In this document: piece after piece, positions 35,500 through 46,056 of the stretch
How the letters are laid out: each line of letters starts with the position of its first letter
How positions within the stretch are numbered: the stretch's first letter is position 1
From: an uncultured Pelagibacteraceae bacterium
GTDB taxonomy: Bacteria; Pseudomonadota; Alphaproteobacteria; Pelagibacterales; AG-422-B15
Assembly: GCA_902544065.1 (NCBI GenBank)
Contig: CACCAS010000005.1
Location: 1-64,000 of the forward strand
Direction: 5' to 3'
DNA length: 64,000 nucleotides
Notes under the pieces: model-generated
Seen by the model: the letters and a program-made list of their open reading frames with translations, nothing else
Database searches by the model: none
Told to the model about the DNA's origin: nothing
Translations under genes and position numbers: made by a program

Positions 35500-36462
35500 A
35501 TGAAAAATAAAAAAATATCACTTATTGGGGCTGGTCAAATTGGAGGTACGTTAGCCCATCTCGCAGCAATGAAAGAATTAGGTGATGTTGTTCTTTTTGA
35601 CTTAATGGCAGGTTTAGCTAAAGGAAAAGCATTAGATATTTCGCAGTCATCGGCAATTGATGGCTTTAATGTTTCCCTATCGGGAACAGATAATTACGAA
35701 GATACTCGAGACTCTGATGTTATTATAATTACTGCTGGCGTGCCAAGAAAACCAGGTATGACAAGAGACGATCTCTTAGGTACCAACTTGAAAATCATTA
35801 AACAAGTTGCTGAAGGTATCAAATCTACATCACCTAACGCTTTTGTGATTTGTATCACAAATCCACTAGATGTAATTGTAATGGCGCTACAAAAATATTC
35901 TGGCTTACCAAAAAATAAAGTGATTGGTATGGCAGGAGTGCTGGATACTTCAAGATTTAAATATTTCTTATCACAAGAACTCAATGTACCCATAAGTGAA
36001 GTAGACTCGTTTGTTTTGGGTGGACATGGAGATACTATGGTTCCCGTTCCCAATAGAACAACGGTGAGTGGAAAGCCCCTGATGGATCTAGTAAACCAAG
36101 GTCAAATATCGCAATCAAAACTTGATGAAATTATTGACAGAACCCGGAAGGGAGGGGCTGAAGTAGTAAAATTGTTAGAAGTTGGGTCTGCATTTTATGG
36201 TCCGGCAGCGTCTGGAATTGAAATGGCTGACTCTTATCTAAACGATAAAAAGAAAACTTTACCTTGTGCTGCGTATTTAAATGGGGAATACGGTGTTTCA
36301 GATCTTTATGTTGGTGTTCCTGTTATTATCGGATCGGGAGGAATTGAACAAGTTGTTGAATTAGAATTAGATGCTGAAGAAAAAAAACATTTTGATACTT
36401 CAATAGAAGCTGTAAATGAATTATTTGATGCAGCTAAAAACATAGATACCTCATTAAAGTAA
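35500..36462 (+). CDS. mdh: Malate dehydrogenase
   Basis: This NAD-dependent malate/oxaloacetate enzyme has 320 residues and is of the LDH-like type usual in alphaproteobacteria. It shows [12 protein letters not shown], the substrate-selecting [14 protein letters not shown], the catalytic His in [10 protein letters not shown], and a final [14 protein letters not shown] block. It opens the plus-strand TCA run mdh-sucCD-sucAB-lpdA; sucC follows after 2 bases. No clear ribosome site precedes the ATG. Confidence 0.97.
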   Translation: MKNKKISLIGAGQIGGTLAHLAAMKELGDVVLFDLMAGLAKGKALDISQSSAIDGFNVSLSGTDNYEDTRDSDVIIITAGVPRKPGMTRDDLLGTNLKIIKQVAEGIKSTSPNAFVICITNPLDVIVMALQKYSGLPKNKVIGMAGVLDTSRFKYFLSQELNVPISEVDSFVLGGHGDTMVPVPNRTTVSGKPLMDLVNQGQISQSKLDEIIDRTRKGGAEVVKLLEVGSAFYGPAASGIEMADSYLNDKKKTLPCAAYLNGEYGVSDLYVGVPVIIGSGGIEQVVELELDAEEKKHFDTSIEAVNELFDAAKNIDTSLK

Positions 36463-36464
36463 AT

Positions 36465-37622
36465 ATGAACATTCACGAACATCAAGCCAAAGATTTGTTT
36501 AGAGGTTACAACATTCCTGTTTCATCAGGCTCTGTAGCTTATAGTGCAGATGAGATAGAAAGAGCTGTAAATGAAGTTGTGGGTCCTGTGTGGGTAGTGA
36601 AGGCTCAAATACACGCAGGCGGAAGAGGAAAAGGCGGAGGTGTCAAAATTGTTTCTACTAAAGAAGATGCTCTTAACGAAGCGAACAAAATGTATAGCAT
36701 GAATTTAGTTACACCTCAAACTGGAGCATCAGGTAAAGAGGTTAAGCGAATTTACATTGAAAATGGTTCTGATATAGAAAAGGAATTATATCTCTCATGT
36801 CTGCTAGACCGATCAACTAGTAAAGTTGCATTTATAGTTTCTAAAATGGGAGGTATGGATATAGAAGCAGTCGCCGCTGACACGCCTGAAAATATTACTA
36901 CAGTTCAAATTGAACCATCAACAGGTGTTACCAATAATGATATTGAAATGATTCAAAAGGCTTTTGAAATAGATGATGATTTAAATAATCAATTGTCAGA
37001 TCTGATTAAAAATATGTATTTATTTTTTATTGAAAAAGATGCAAGTCTTGTTGAAGTTAATCCTCTGATAGTCACAAATACAAATAAACTTTTATGTTTA
37101 GACGCAAAAGTAAACTTTGATGATAATGCAATTTATCGGCACCCCGAAATTGAAGAATTAAGAGATGAAAATGAAGAAGATGAATATGAGAGGGAAGCAG
37201 CAAAATATGACCTTGCCTATATTAAATTGGATGGAAATATAGGATGTATGGTAAATGGAGCAGGACTTGCGATGGCTAGTCTTGATATTATTAAAATGTA
37301 TGGCGGTGAACCTGCAAATTTCTTAGATGTTGGCGGGGGCGCGTCAAAAGAAAAAGTCTCGAGTGCTTTTAAAATTATCCTTTCAGACCAGGGTGTTAAA
37401 GGGATACTTGTGAATATTTTTGGTGGTATCATGAGATGTGATGTTATTGCCGAGGGAATTGTTTCTGCAGCAAAGGAATTAAAAATTTCTGTTCCTCTTG
37501 TTGTTAGATTAGAGGGCACTAACGTGGACCAAGGAAAGCAGATCCTTGAAAATTCAGGAATAGAAATCATTTCTGCAAATGACCTTGATGATGCTGCAAA
37601 AAAAATAGTTAAGCTTGTTTAA
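36465..37622 (+). CDS. sucC: Succinyl-CoA synthetase beta subunit
   Basis: SucC makes ATP or GTP from succinyl-CoA with SucD. The 385-residue protein has an ATP-grasp domain ([25 protein letters not shown]) and the C-terminal [17 protein letters not shown] motif. It starts 2 bases after mdh and overlaps sucD by one base. Confidence 0.97.
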   Translation: MNIHEHQAKDLFRGYNIPVSSGSVAYSADEIERAVNEVVGPVWVVKAQIHAGGRGKGGGVKIVSTKEDALNEANKMYSMNLVTPQTGASGKEVKRIYIENGSDIEKELYLSCLLDRSTSKVAFIVSKMGGMDIEAVAADTPENITTVQIEPSTGVTNNDIEMIQKAFEIDDDLNNQLSDLIKNMYLFFIEKDASLVEVNPLIVTNTNKLLCLDAKVNFDDNAIYRHPEIEELRDENEEDEYEREAAKYDLAYIKLDGNIGCMVNGAGLAMASLDIIKMYGGEPANFLDVGGGASKEKVSSAFKIILSDQGVKGILVNIFGGIMRCDVIAEGIVSAAKELKISVPLVVRLEGTNVDQGKQILENSGIEIISANDLDDAAKKIVKLV

Positions 37623-38503
37623 TGTCTGTTATCGTCAACAAAGATACAAGAGTTATTTGCCAGGGGTTTACTGGAGCACAGGGAACATTTCATTCTGAGC
37701 AGGCTATCAAATATGGGACAAAGATGGTTGGAGGTGTTACACCTAAAAAAGGTGGGTCAATGCATCTTGAACTTCCAGTTTTCGATACGGTAAAAGAAGC
37801 GAAAGAAAAAACTAATGCTAATGCCACAGTTATTTATGTTCCACCACCCTACGCAGCAAATGCGATCATTGAAGCGATTGACAGTAAGATTGAATTAATT
37901 GTTTGCATTACAGAAGGCATTCCTGTGATGGATATGATGAAAGTTAAAGATAGATTAAGCTCTTCATCTTCAAGGTTAATTGGCCCTAACTGTCCAGGAA
38001 TAATTACACCCGATGAGTGCAAAATAGGCATCATGCCAGCTCACATTCATAAAAAAGGTAATGTAGGTATTGTCTCACGATCAGGAACTCTTACTTATGA
38101 GGCAGTATATCAAACAACAGTAGCAGGCTTGGGTCAATCTACATGTATTGGCATAGGAGGTGATCCAATAAATGGAACTAATTTCATTGATTGTTTAGAT
38201 TTGTTCCTTGCTGATCCAGAAACTGAATCAATAATTATGATCGGAGAAATTGGTGGATCAGCAGAAGAGGAAGCTGCTGAATTCTTGAAGAAGCAAAATA
38301 CAAAAAAACCTTTGGTGGGCTTTATTGCTGGGACCTCGGCTCCACCAGGTAGAAGAATGGGACATGCTGGCGCAATTGTTTCTGGTGGAAAAGGTGGAGC
38401 ACAGGATAAAATTGAAGCAATGAAAGAAGCCGGCATCAAAATTTCAAATTCTCCAGCAGCATTAGGGTCGACTTTACTTGAGGTATTGAAGAATCGAATC
38501 TAA
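37622..38503 (+). CDS. sucD: Succinyl-CoA synthetase alpha subunit
   Basis: SucD binds CoA and carries the phosphohistidine intermediate. The 293 residues show [36 protein letters not shown], and [12 protein letters not shown] with the phosphorylated His. It overlaps sucC by one base and precedes sucA by 14 bases. Confidence 0.97.
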   Translation: MSVIVNKDTRVICQGFTGAQGTFHSEQAIKYGTKMVGGVTPKKGGSMHLELPVFDTVKEAKEKTNANATVIYVPPPYAANAIIEAIDSKIELIVCITEGIPVMDMMKVKDRLSSSSSRLIGPNCPGIITPDECKIGIMPAHIHKKGNVGIVSRSGTLTYEAVYQTTVAGLGQSTCIGIGGDPINGTNFIDCLDLFLADPETESIIMIGEIGGSAEEEAAEFLKKQNTKKPLVGFIAGTSAPPGRRMGHAGAIVSGGKGGAQDKIEAMKEAGIKISNSPAALGSTLLEVLKNRI

Positions 38504-38517
38504 AGTAATTTTACTGA

Positions 38518-41475
38518 ATGGCCAAAACCTCAACAAATGATATTTTTGACAAAACCTCTTTCTTACATGGTTCTAATGCCACCTACATTGAACAAATGTA
38601 TGAAAAGTATCAAACTGATCCAGACCAAATACCAGAAGATTGGAAAACATTTTTTTCAGGATTATCAAAAAATTTAAATGAACAAAATATTTTAAGAGCT
38701 AGTTGGTCAAATAACGATTTTACAACTGAAGAAGACCTTGCAATTAATATTAATAGTTCTTGGGAAAAAAAGTCTTACAAAATTAATGAAAATATCAGTA
38801 CAAATATTTCTTCAGACAAATTAAAAGAGCAAATATATGACTCAATCAGAGCAATAAGACTAATCCGAGCTTTTAGGGTTAATGGCCATTTAGCATCTCA
38901 ACTTGACCCATTAAATTTAAAAGAGATTAAAAATTACCCTGAATTAGATTACAGAAATTATGGTTTTGAAGAGAAAGACCTCAGTAAAGAAATATTTATT
39001 GATGGAAGTCTTGGACTTAATTTCACAACCCTGAACGAAATTATTAATATTTTAAAAGAGACATACTGTGGTTCTATAGGCGTAGAATTTGTTCATATTC
39101 AGGACGCAGATCAAAAACAGTGGGTTCAAGAAAGAATAGAGGAAGTTAGAAATAAAACTCAATTTACTACAAATGGAAAAAAAGCAATTTTCAAACGCTT
39201 GTTAGAAGCGGAGATGTTTGAGAAGTTTTTAGATAAAAAATTTATTGGTACAAAACGTTTCGGATTAGTTGGAAGTGAGGCAACTATTCCAGGTATAGAG
39301 CAAATAATCAAACAAAGTTGTCTATCTGGAATTGAAGATGTTTACATAGGTACAGCTCACAGAGGAAGGTTGACATTATTGTCATCAGTTATGGAGGTTC
39401 CTCTCAGGTCCATAATGGCAAAGTTTGAAGGAGGTGGTGAAGATCCCAATGAAATACTTGGTTCAGGCGATGTTAAATATCATTTAGGTATTTCTAGTGA
39501 TAGAGAATTTGAGGATAAAAAGATTCATCTTTCGTTAACTCCAAATCCATCCCACCTTGAGGCAGTTGACCCCGTTGTTATGGGCAAGGTAAGAGCAGAA
39601 CAAACTTTACTTAAAGACAAAACCAATGACAAAGTCATGGGTCTGCTCATTCACGGCGATGCAGCCATGGCAGGTCAAGGAGTAGTTGCTGAAACATTTG
39701 CGATGTCACAATTAAGAGGTTTTCGAACTGGGGGAACAATTCATTTTGTAATCAATAATCAAATAGGTTTTACAACTGTGCCTCATTATGGACGATCGGC
39801 TCCTTATTGTACTGAAATTGCTAAGATTATTCAGGCACCTATATTTCATGTTAATGGAGATGATGTTGAATCTGTAGTTCATGTTTGTAGGCTTGCTGTT
39901 GAATTCAGAAATAAATTTAAGACTGATGTCGTTGTAGATATGTTTTGCTATCGTAGAGCAGGCCATAATGAAATGGATTTACCAGAATTTACACAACCAT
40001 TAATGTATCAAAGAATTAAAGAACATGCGACAACTCTAAATATATATCAGCAAAGATTAATTGAAGAGGGTGTATTAACTTCAGATGATATCGATAATGA
40101 AATATCATTATATAATGAAAAGTTAAATGAAGAGCTAGCATCTGCAAAATCTTATAAACCTAATAAAGCCGACTGGCTTGAGGGTTCTTGGAAAGGAATA
40201 AATGTTGCATCTATAGATGCTAGACGGGGACAAACGTCGATAACCAAAGATGAATTTAAAAAAATTGGAAAAGAAATTCATCAAATACCTAAAGATTTTA
40301 GTCCTCATAAAAGAATCAAAAAAATTTATGACGACCGCCTCAACAGTATTAATGAGGGAAAAGGAGTAGATTGGTCGACCGCCGAATCTCTCGCGTTTGC
40401 ATCACTATTGGCTGAAGGATATGGCGTAAGGCTATCAGGACAAGACTCTGGTAGAGGAACTTTTAGTCAAAGACACTCTGTGCTATATGATCAAGTTAAC
40501 GAAGATAGGTTTGTGCCTCTGAGGCATTTTAGAAATGAACAGGGCTTCTTTGAAATCATCGATAGCTTTTTGTCTGAGTATGGAGTCCTTGGATTTGAAT
40601 ATGGTTATTCTCAAGTAGATCCCCGAACCTTAGTCCTGTGGGAGGGACAATTCGGTGATTTTGCAAATAATGCACAAACTATAATTGATCAGTTCATTAC
40701 TACGGGTGAAAGGAAGTGGTTAAGAATGTCAGGACTAACACTCTTGCTGCCTCATGGACATGAAGGTCAAGGTCCTGAACATACAAGTGGAAGACTAGAG
40801 AGATTCTTGCAACTTTGTGCTGAAGATAATATTCAAGTAGTTAATTGCACTTCACCCGCAAATTACTTTCATGTTCTAAGAAGACAATTGCTAAGAGATT
40901 TTCGTAAGCCGCTTGTGATAATGACTCCTAAATCAACTCTTAGACACAAAAAGAATGTCTCTGATATTGCCGAGTTTACAAATGGTTCAACTTTTCACCG
41001 TATTTTAAGAAAAGAACTTTCCAAAATTGAAAAATCTAAAATTAATAGACTGCTTCTTTGCTCAGGAAAAATTTATTTTGAGTTAGATGATTATATTGAG
41101 AAGCGTAAACAAGAAAATATTCAGATTTTAAGGTTTGATCAATTGTATCCGTTCCCTTATGAAGCTTTAAAAGAAGAATTGCTAGAGTACCCTCAAGCTG
41201 AAATCTACTGGGTTCAAGAAGAACCGTCAAATATGGGAGCATTTCGTTTTGTAAAGCATAGAGTAGAGTCAGTTAACCAGTCAATAACCGGTAAATATGA
41301 AGAACTCTTATTTATTGGAAGGAAAGCATCTGCTTCTCCAGCAACAGGGATAGCCAACCGACATGCTGAAAACCAATTAAATATTCTAAGACTTGCTACA
41401 GAGTCAGAAAGAAGTGAAATAAAAGACAATAAAGATGGGGTATCGCTTGTAAAGTTCAAACTGCCAATTGAATAA
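38518..41475 (+). CDS. sucA: 2-oxoglutarate dehydrogenase E1 component
   Basis: This thiamine-diphosphate enzyme decarboxylates 2-oxoglutarate and transfers the succinyl group to SucB. The 985-residue protein has the E1-type N-terminal LHGSNATYIEQMYEKY segment, which docks on the E2 core. It also has IGTAHRGRLTLLSSVM, HGDAAMAGQGVV with the ThDP/metal site, and LPHGHEGQGPEHTSGRLERFLQ. It sits between sucD and sucB in the TCA run. Confidence 0.97.
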   Translation: MAKTSTNDIFDKTSFLHGSNATYIEQMYEKYQTDPDQIPEDWKTFFSGLSKNLNEQNILRASWSNNDFTTEEDLAININSSWEKKSYKINENISTNISSDKLKEQIYDSIRAIRLIRAFRVNGHLASQLDPLNLKEIKNYPELDYRNYGFEEKDLSKEIFIDGSLGLNFTTLNEIINILKETYCGSIGVEFVHIQDADQKQWVQERIEEVRNKTQFTTNGKKAIFKRLLEAEMFEKFLDKKFIGTKRFGLVGSEATIPGIEQIIKQSCLSGIEDVYIGTAHRGRLTLLSSVMEVPLRSIMAKFEGGGEDPNEILGSGDVKYHLGISSDREFEDKKIHLSLTPNPSHLEAVDPVVMGKVRAEQTLLKDKTNDKVMGLLIHGDAAMAGQGVVAETFAMSQLRGFRTGGTIHFVINNQIGFTTVPHYGRSAPYCTEIAKIIQAPIFHVNGDDVESVVHVCRLAVEFRNKFKTDVVVDMFCYRRAGHNEMDLPEFTQPLMYQRIKEHATTLNIYQQRLIEEGVLTSDDIDNEISLYNEKLNEELASAKSYKPNKADWLEGSWKGINVASIDARRGQTSITKDEFKKIGKEIHQIPKDFSPHKRIKKIYDDRLNSINEGKGVDWSTAESLAFASLLAEGYGVRLSGQDSGRGTFSQRHSVLYDQVNEDRFVPLRHFRNEQGFFEIIDSFLSEYGVLGFEYGYSQVDPRTLVLWEGQFGDFANNAQTIIDQFITTGERKWLRMSGLTLLLPHGHEGQGPEHTSGRLERFLQLCAEDNIQVVNCTSPANYFHVLRRQLLRDFRKPLVIMTPKSTLRHKKNVSDIAEFTNGSTFHRILRKELSKIEKSKINRLLLCSGKIYFELDDYIEKRKQENIQILRFDQLYPFPYEALKEELLEYPQAEIYWVQEEPSNMGAFRFVKHRVESVNQSITGKYEELLFIGRKASASPATGIANRHAENQLNILRLATESERSEIKDNKDGVSLVKFKLPIE

Positions 41476-41501
41476 TATTCTTAAAGTGTTAAATAATTAG
41501 T

Positions 41502-42758
41502 ATGTCCGTAAATATTAAAGTGCCATCTCTTGGTGAGAGTGTTGTAGAAGCAACTGTTGCTAAGTGGTATAAAAATGAGGGAGACAGCGTTACGCTAGAT
41601 GAACCACTGCTTGAGTTAGAAACCGATAAAGTAACTCTTGAAGTTCCTTCCCCTACATCAGGATTGATCGAAAAAATTTCATCGCCTGAAGGATCAACGG
41701 TAGAGGTAGGCGCATTATTGGGAGTTATTAACGATACTGCGGAAGTAAAAAAAGCTCCTGAAAATTCAGAGAAAATAGTTACCACTAAAGACGAAATGTC
41801 CAAAGAAGAACCAGTGATGGAAAAGCCAGTTCTACAAGAACCAAGTGTACCAGTGGATAATACTCCAAAAGAAATTCTTGAAAGTAAAGTCTCAAAACTA
41901 TCGCCTGCAGTTAGAAAAATTGCGGTAGAAAAAAATATTGATATTTCTCAAGTGGCTACTGCTCGTTCAGATGGAAGAATTACAAAAGGTGATATTTTAG
42001 CTTCAAATAATAATGTTCAAGAACTTTCAACGAAGTCACCAATAAGTAAGGATCGTGACAGTAAAGAAGAAAGAGTTCCAATGTCTCGACTAAGACAAAC
42101 TATAGCTAAACGACTTAAAGATGCACAAAATAATGCAGCTATGCTCACAACATTTAATGAAGTTGATATGGGCGAATTGATTAGAACTCGTAGTGAGCAT
42201 AAAGATGCTTTTGAGTCAAAATACGGAATAAAATTAGGATTTATGTCTTTCTTCGTAAAGGCTTGTATCACAGCTCTCAAAGATATTCCTGAGGTTAATG
42301 CAGAAGTTGAAAATAATGACGTTATATATAAAAATTTTTACAATATCGGTGTTGCAGTAGGAACTGACCAAGGATTGGTTGTACCCGTTATCAGAGATGC
42401 TGATCAAAAATCAATAGTAGAAATAGAGCAAGAGATTTTTAATTTAGGACAAAAAGCTCGAACTGGTAAATTAAGTATTGATGACATGCAAGGAGGTACA
42501 TTTACAGTTTCGAACGGTGGCGTTTATGGATCTCTTATGTCTACACCTATTTTAAACCCTCCTCAATCAGGGATACTTGGCATGCACAAGATTGAGGAAA
42601 GGCCAGTTGCAGTAGATGGTGACATCGTGATAAGGCCAATGATGTACCTTGCTCTATCTTACGATCATCGTATTGTGGATGGTAAAGGTGCAGTTACTTT
42701 TTTGGTTAGGGTCAAAGAAAGTTTAGAAGATCCAAATCGAATCTTACTAGGGGTATAG
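41502..42758 (+). CDS. sucB: 2-oxoglutarate dehydrogenase E2 (dihydrolipoyl succinyltransferase)
   Basis: SucB moves the succinyl group from lipoate to CoA and forms the core of the complex. The 418 residues hold one lipoyl domain (Lys43 in [15 protein letters not shown]) and a Pro/Glu-rich linker. A peripheral-subunit binding domain ([15 protein letters not shown], near 132) and the catalytic domain ending in [17 protein letters not shown] follow. lpdA begins one base later. Confidence 0.97.
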   Translation: MSVNIKVPSLGESVVEATVAKWYKNEGDSVTLDEPLLELETDKVTLEVPSPTSGLIEKISSPEGSTVEVGALLGVINDTAEVKKAPENSEKIVTTKDEMSKEEPVMEKPVLQEPSVPVDNTPKEILESKVSKLSPAVRKIAVEKNIDISQVATARSDGRITKGDILASNNNVQELSTKSPISKDRDSKEERVPMSRLRQTIAKRLKDAQNNAAMLTTFNEVDMGELIRTRSEHKDAFESKYGIKLGFMSFFVKACITALKDIPEVNAEVENNDVIYKNFYNIGVAVGTDQGLVVPVIRDADQKSIVEIEQEIFNLGQKARTGKLSIDDMQGGTFTVSNGGVYGSLMSTPILNPPQSGILGMHKIEERPVAVDGDIVIRPMMYLALSYDHRIVDGKGAVTFLVRVKESLEDPNRILLGV

Positions 42759-42759
42759 A

Positions 42760-44151
42760 ATGGAAGAATTTGATATTACGGTTATAGGTAGCGGACCTGC
42801 AGGATATGTTTGTGCAATTAGAGCTGCACAGTTAGGTTACAATGTTTGTTGTATTGAAAAGGGTCAAACTTTAGGTGGAACATGTCTTAATATTGGCTGT
42901 ATTCCATCAAAATCTCTTCTTCACTCCTCACATTTATATGATCAGGCATCGGATCTAAAGAAGTTAGGAATCAATTTTGATAATGTTTCCTTTGACCTGA
43001 CTAAGATAATGGAAAAAAAATCAGAAAGTGTTGAATCTCTCACTAAAGGAGTTGAATTCTTGTTTAAAAAAAACAAAATCAATCGTAAGTCTGGGTTTGC
43101 AAAACTGAAGAATATTAATGAAATTGAAATTTTATCAGGTGAAAAATCAGAGACAATAAAATCTGCAAAAATAATTATTGCAACGGGTTCTGAGGTATCT
43201 AGTCCTAATGGAGTAGTGATCGATGAAAAAGATATTTTATCATCTACTGGAGCATTAAGTCTGGAAAAAGTTCCCAATCACTTAGTTGTCATTGGCGCAG
43301 GTTATATCGGCCTAGAAATGGGATCCGTTTGGTCACGACTTGGCTCCAAAGTAACAGTAGTTGAATATGCAGATAGAATTCTTCCAGGAATGGATACTGA
43401 AGTATCAAGCAGTTTTCAGAAGATACTCATTAAACAGGGTTTTGACTTTAAACTTTCCACGGCATTAAGATCAGTAAACAAAGAAGGTGACTCTTTATCT
43501 GTTTCAGTGGAAAACAAGGGGCAAACTATGAATATAGACTGTAACAAGGTTCTAATTTCTACAGGCAGAAGACCTTATACCTTTGGATTAAATCTTGAAG
43601 AACTGGGAGTTAAACTAGATGATAAAGGATTTATAATTACTGATAATCATTTTAAAACTTCGATTGATAATATTTACGCAGTTGGTGATTGCAAATTAGG
43701 CCCAATGCTAGCTCATAAAGCATCAGAAGAAGGAACAGCGGTTGCGGAGATTATTAATGGGCAGGCAGGACATGTGAATTATAATGCAATTCCATCAGTA
43801 ATATATACAGCGCCAGAAGTTGCGTCAGTAGGTAAAACAGAAGATGAAATAAAAGCTGCAGGCGTTACTTATAAAGTTGGTAAATTTCCCTTTACTGCAA
43901 ATGCAAAAGCAAAAGTAATGAACGATACAGGTGGATTTGTAAAAATTTTATCTGACAACAAATCTGATGAGGTATTGGGTGTTCATATAATTGGTGCAGA
44001 CGCAGGTAATATGATTGGTGAGCTTACAGTTGCTATGGAATTCGGAGCGTCAGCTGAAGATATAGCAAGAACATGCCATGCTCATCCAACATTAACTGAA
44101 TCGATTAAGGAAGCAGCCCTTAATGTAGAAAATCAAGCTATTCATATCTAG
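42760..44151 (+). CDS. lpdA: Dihydrolipoyl dehydrogenase (E3)
   Basis: This flavoprotein reoxidises the lipoyl groups of SucB with NAD, and may also serve other 2-oxoacid complexes. The 463-residue sequence has IGSGPAGYVCAIRAAQLG, the redox disulfide in GGTCLNIGCIPSK (Cys42, Cys47), and VIGAGYIGLEMG for NAD. The His-Glu pair lies in CHAHPTLTESI. Its 3' end overlaps the end of a convergent membrane-protein gene by 14 bases. Confidence 0.97.
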   Translation: MEEFDITVIGSGPAGYVCAIRAAQLGYNVCCIEKGQTLGGTCLNIGCIPSKSLLHSSHLYDQASDLKKLGINFDNVSFDLTKIMEKKSESVESLTKGVEFLFKKNKINRKSGFAKLKNINEIEILSGEKSETIKSAKIIIATGSEVSSPNGVVIDEKDILSSTGALSLEKVPNHLVVIGAGYIGLEMGSVWSRLGSKVTVVEYADRILPGMDTEVSSSFQKILIKQGFDFKLSTALRSVNKEGDSLSVSVENKGQTMNIDCNKVLISTGRRPYTFGLNLEELGVKLDDKGFIITDNHFKTSIDNIYAVGDCKLGPMLAHKASEEGTAVAEIINGQAGHVNYNAIPSVIYTAPEVASVGKTEDEIKAAGVTYKVGKFPFTANAKAKVMNDTGGFVKILSDNKSDEVLGVHIIGADAGNMIGELTVAMEFGASAEDIARTCHAHPTLTESIKEAALNVENQAIHI

Positions 44152-44728
44152 TATTTTTATTTGCTAATAAAATAGTCATCAAATAAAGCCATATTGCAAT
44201 TACAATGTGATAAAAATGCCAGCCAATATTTGGTTCGAAAAACTGATTTTGCCTAATTAAAAAATTTATAAGAATTATTGAAAATATGAAGCCTGAGAGA
44301 AATTGATAAATAATATTTTTCCTTGGTATTAAGAATGAAAAAATAATTCCAAGTATCAACCATGTGACAGCTATAAGTATAATTAAGCTTTTAGCCTGAA
44401 AGAAAATATAGATACTCACTATACCTATTATCAATGTTGATATTAAAATAAATTTATAATTGAAAAATTCATTTTTATTTATGAACTCAATTACAATTAA
44501 TGGAACACCAAAAAGTAGTGATAGTGTATTAAATAATTGATGAATAAATTTCAGTTCATTATGTAAGCTGAAGCCAAACCTTATTGAAGCCAAAAAAGCA
44601 GTGGCACCCAAGATCAGAACACCTAGTGAAGCATAATTAAATTTATACTTTAAGAAATATCGAAAAGAGTAAATACTTGTTAATACGATCAAAATTTCAG
44701 ATAAAGCAAAATGTACCGGAGGTATCAT
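44138..44728 (-). CDS. Polytopic membrane protein of unknown function
   Basis: I do not recognise this 196-residue protein. It is strongly hydrophobic with about six or seven transmembrane segments. Several histidines sit at membrane borders (PVHFAL, GFSLHNELKFIHQL, IGWHFYHIVIAIW), which could bind metal or heme. It is the last of a three-gene set and overlaps the hydroxylase by one base, so a joint role in membrane lipid chemistry is plausible. It converges on lpdA with a 14-base overlap. Confidence 0.6.
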   Translation of the reverse strand: MIPPVHFALSEILIVLTSIYSFRYFLKYKFNYASLGVLILGATAFLASIRFGFSLHNELKFIHQLFNTLSLLFGVPLIVIEFINKNEFFNYKFILISTLIIGIVSIYIFFQAKSLIILIAVTWLILGIIFSFLIPRKNIIYQFLSGFIFSIILINFLIRQNQFFEPNIGWHFYHIVIAIWLYLMTILLANKNTRYE

Positions 44729-45648
44729 TAACTGCTTTTTAGAGTTCTACGATAATCCTCTTTAATCTGTGTAGACGTCTTTCGCGTCCCGTCATGTGAC
44801 CAGCCTGGGGGTCCAAATAAGTACATAAACCTATCTTTAAGAGTAATTCCTTTTTTAGAAATATCTTTAAAGATGTTGAAATATTCTCCAAAGAGTATTC
44901 TCACTGGATTATAAGTGTTTAAAGGTTCAACTAGTCCGTAATCTGGTAAATCTTTTGGATCCTCTTTTACAAAAGTACTAAACATCCTATCCCAAATTAT
45001 TAATGTTCCAGCATAATTTGAGTCTAAATATTTTGGATTTTTTCCGTGATGCACCCTATGGTGAGAAGGAGTATTAAAAATATATTCAAACCAGGCAGGT
45101 AATTTCCATACTGTTTGTGTATGAAGTAAAAATTGATAGTAAGCGTTTACAAAACCACATAGTAAAACCATAATTGGGTCAAACCCGACTAATACTAGAG
45201 GGACTTTAAGCATCATTGTTCCTGTGAAATGTTTAGTCCATGGCTGTCTTGCTCCAACATCAAGAGCCATTCTTTCAGATGAATGATGGACGCGGTGCAA
45301 TCCCCATCCCCATCTCCATCGATGAACTATTCTATGATGTAAGTAGAATCTTAGATCATCAAGAATGAAACATATTACAAGCGTTGTAAGTGTAAAAGGA
45401 AATGAATAAATCTGATAGCTTTTAGCCCAAAACAAAGCAGCTATAGTTATAAAACCGAAAAGACCATTAATGGGGAAACTAGCAATACCTAGAAAAAGAT
45501 TTAAAAACCATTCTTTTGTATCATGTCTAGTTTTTATTTTAAGGTAATAAACAGCTGTTATCTCTACAATCGCCAATAAAACAAAAACAGGAAGTAGAAC
45601 CATTGCTAGGTCTAGTGGTTTATAATCTAGAATAAAATCAACTGACAT
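44728..45648 (-). CDS. Sterol desaturase / fatty acid hydroxylase superfamily protein, alkylglycerol-monooxygenase-like
   Basis: This 306-residue integral membrane di-iron enzyme has three or four N-terminal helices. The full histidine set is present: HHRIVH (104-109), HRVHH (118-122), His176, and HHRVHH (196-201). NTPSHHRVHHGKN, NYAGTLIIWDRMFSTF and a late GPPGW closely resemble what I recall of animal alkylglycerol monooxygenase. That enzyme cleaves ether lipids with tetrahydrobiopterin. Which lipid the bacterial enzyme hydroxylates is unknown, and a carotenoid or fatty-acid substrate is possible. It overlaps the SnoaL-like gene upstream by 11 bases and the unknown membrane protein by one. 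Confidence 0.82.
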   Translation of the reverse strand: MSVDFILDYKPLDLAMVLLPVFVLLAIVEITAVYYLKIKTRHDTKEWFLNLFLGIASFPINGLFGFITIAALFWAKSYQIYSFPFTLTTLVICFILDDLRFYLHHRIVHRWRWGWGLHRVHHSSERMALDVGARQPWTKHFTGTMMLKVPLVLVGFDPIMVLLCGFVNAYYQFLLHTQTVWKLPAWFEYIFNTPSHHRVHHGKNPKYLDSNYAGTLIIWDRMFSTFVKEDPKDLPDYGLVEPLNTYNPVRILFGEYFNIFKDISKKGITLKDRFMYLFGPPGWSHDGTRKTSTQIKEDYRRTLKSS

Positions 45649-46033
45649 TTTTAAAGCTTTCTAACATTCCTTGCATCATTTTATGTATTAAATTTACGCC
45701 CTGAAGCGGCCTTATAAATACCTTAAATTCAGTAATTAATCCATCATTATTCCAAGTAATAAGATCAATACCATTTATATCAGTATCATCAATTGTTAGT
45801 GAAAATTCTAAGCTTGCAGAGTTCTCACCAATCATTTCTTTATCATACTTAAAGCTCGAAGAATTAAATACTTCAGAAGCTGCTATTAAATATTTCAAAG
45901 TTATATCTTTCCCTTTTTGAGGAGTATAGACCACAGGTGAATAGAATATTGCATCGTCATGTATAATTTCTGTAAGAGCATTATAATCTCTTAGCTTTAC
46001 TACATCGTGCCATTTTTGAATTGGGTTATTCAT
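45638..46033 (-). CDS. SnoaL-like / NTF2-fold protein
   Basis: This 131-residue cytoplasmic protein reads like a nuclear-transport-factor-2-fold domain. An N-terminal helix with WHDVVKLRDYNALTEIIHDDAIFYSPV is followed by sheet segments and IDLITWNNDGLITEFKVFIRPL. Such folds serve as small isomerases, hydratases or binding partners, and no catalytic residues can be named. It overlaps the hydroxylase by 11 bases, so the products are probably made together. Confidence 0.7.
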   Translation of the reverse strand: MNNPIQKWHDVVKLRDYNALTEIIHDDAIFYSPVVYTPQKGKDITLKYLIAASEVFNSSSFKYDKEMIGENSASLEFSLTIDDTDINGIDLITWNNDGLITEFKVFIRPLQGVNLIHKMMQGMLESFKNVS

Positions 46034-46056
46034 TTAATATTTAATATATAATTTAT

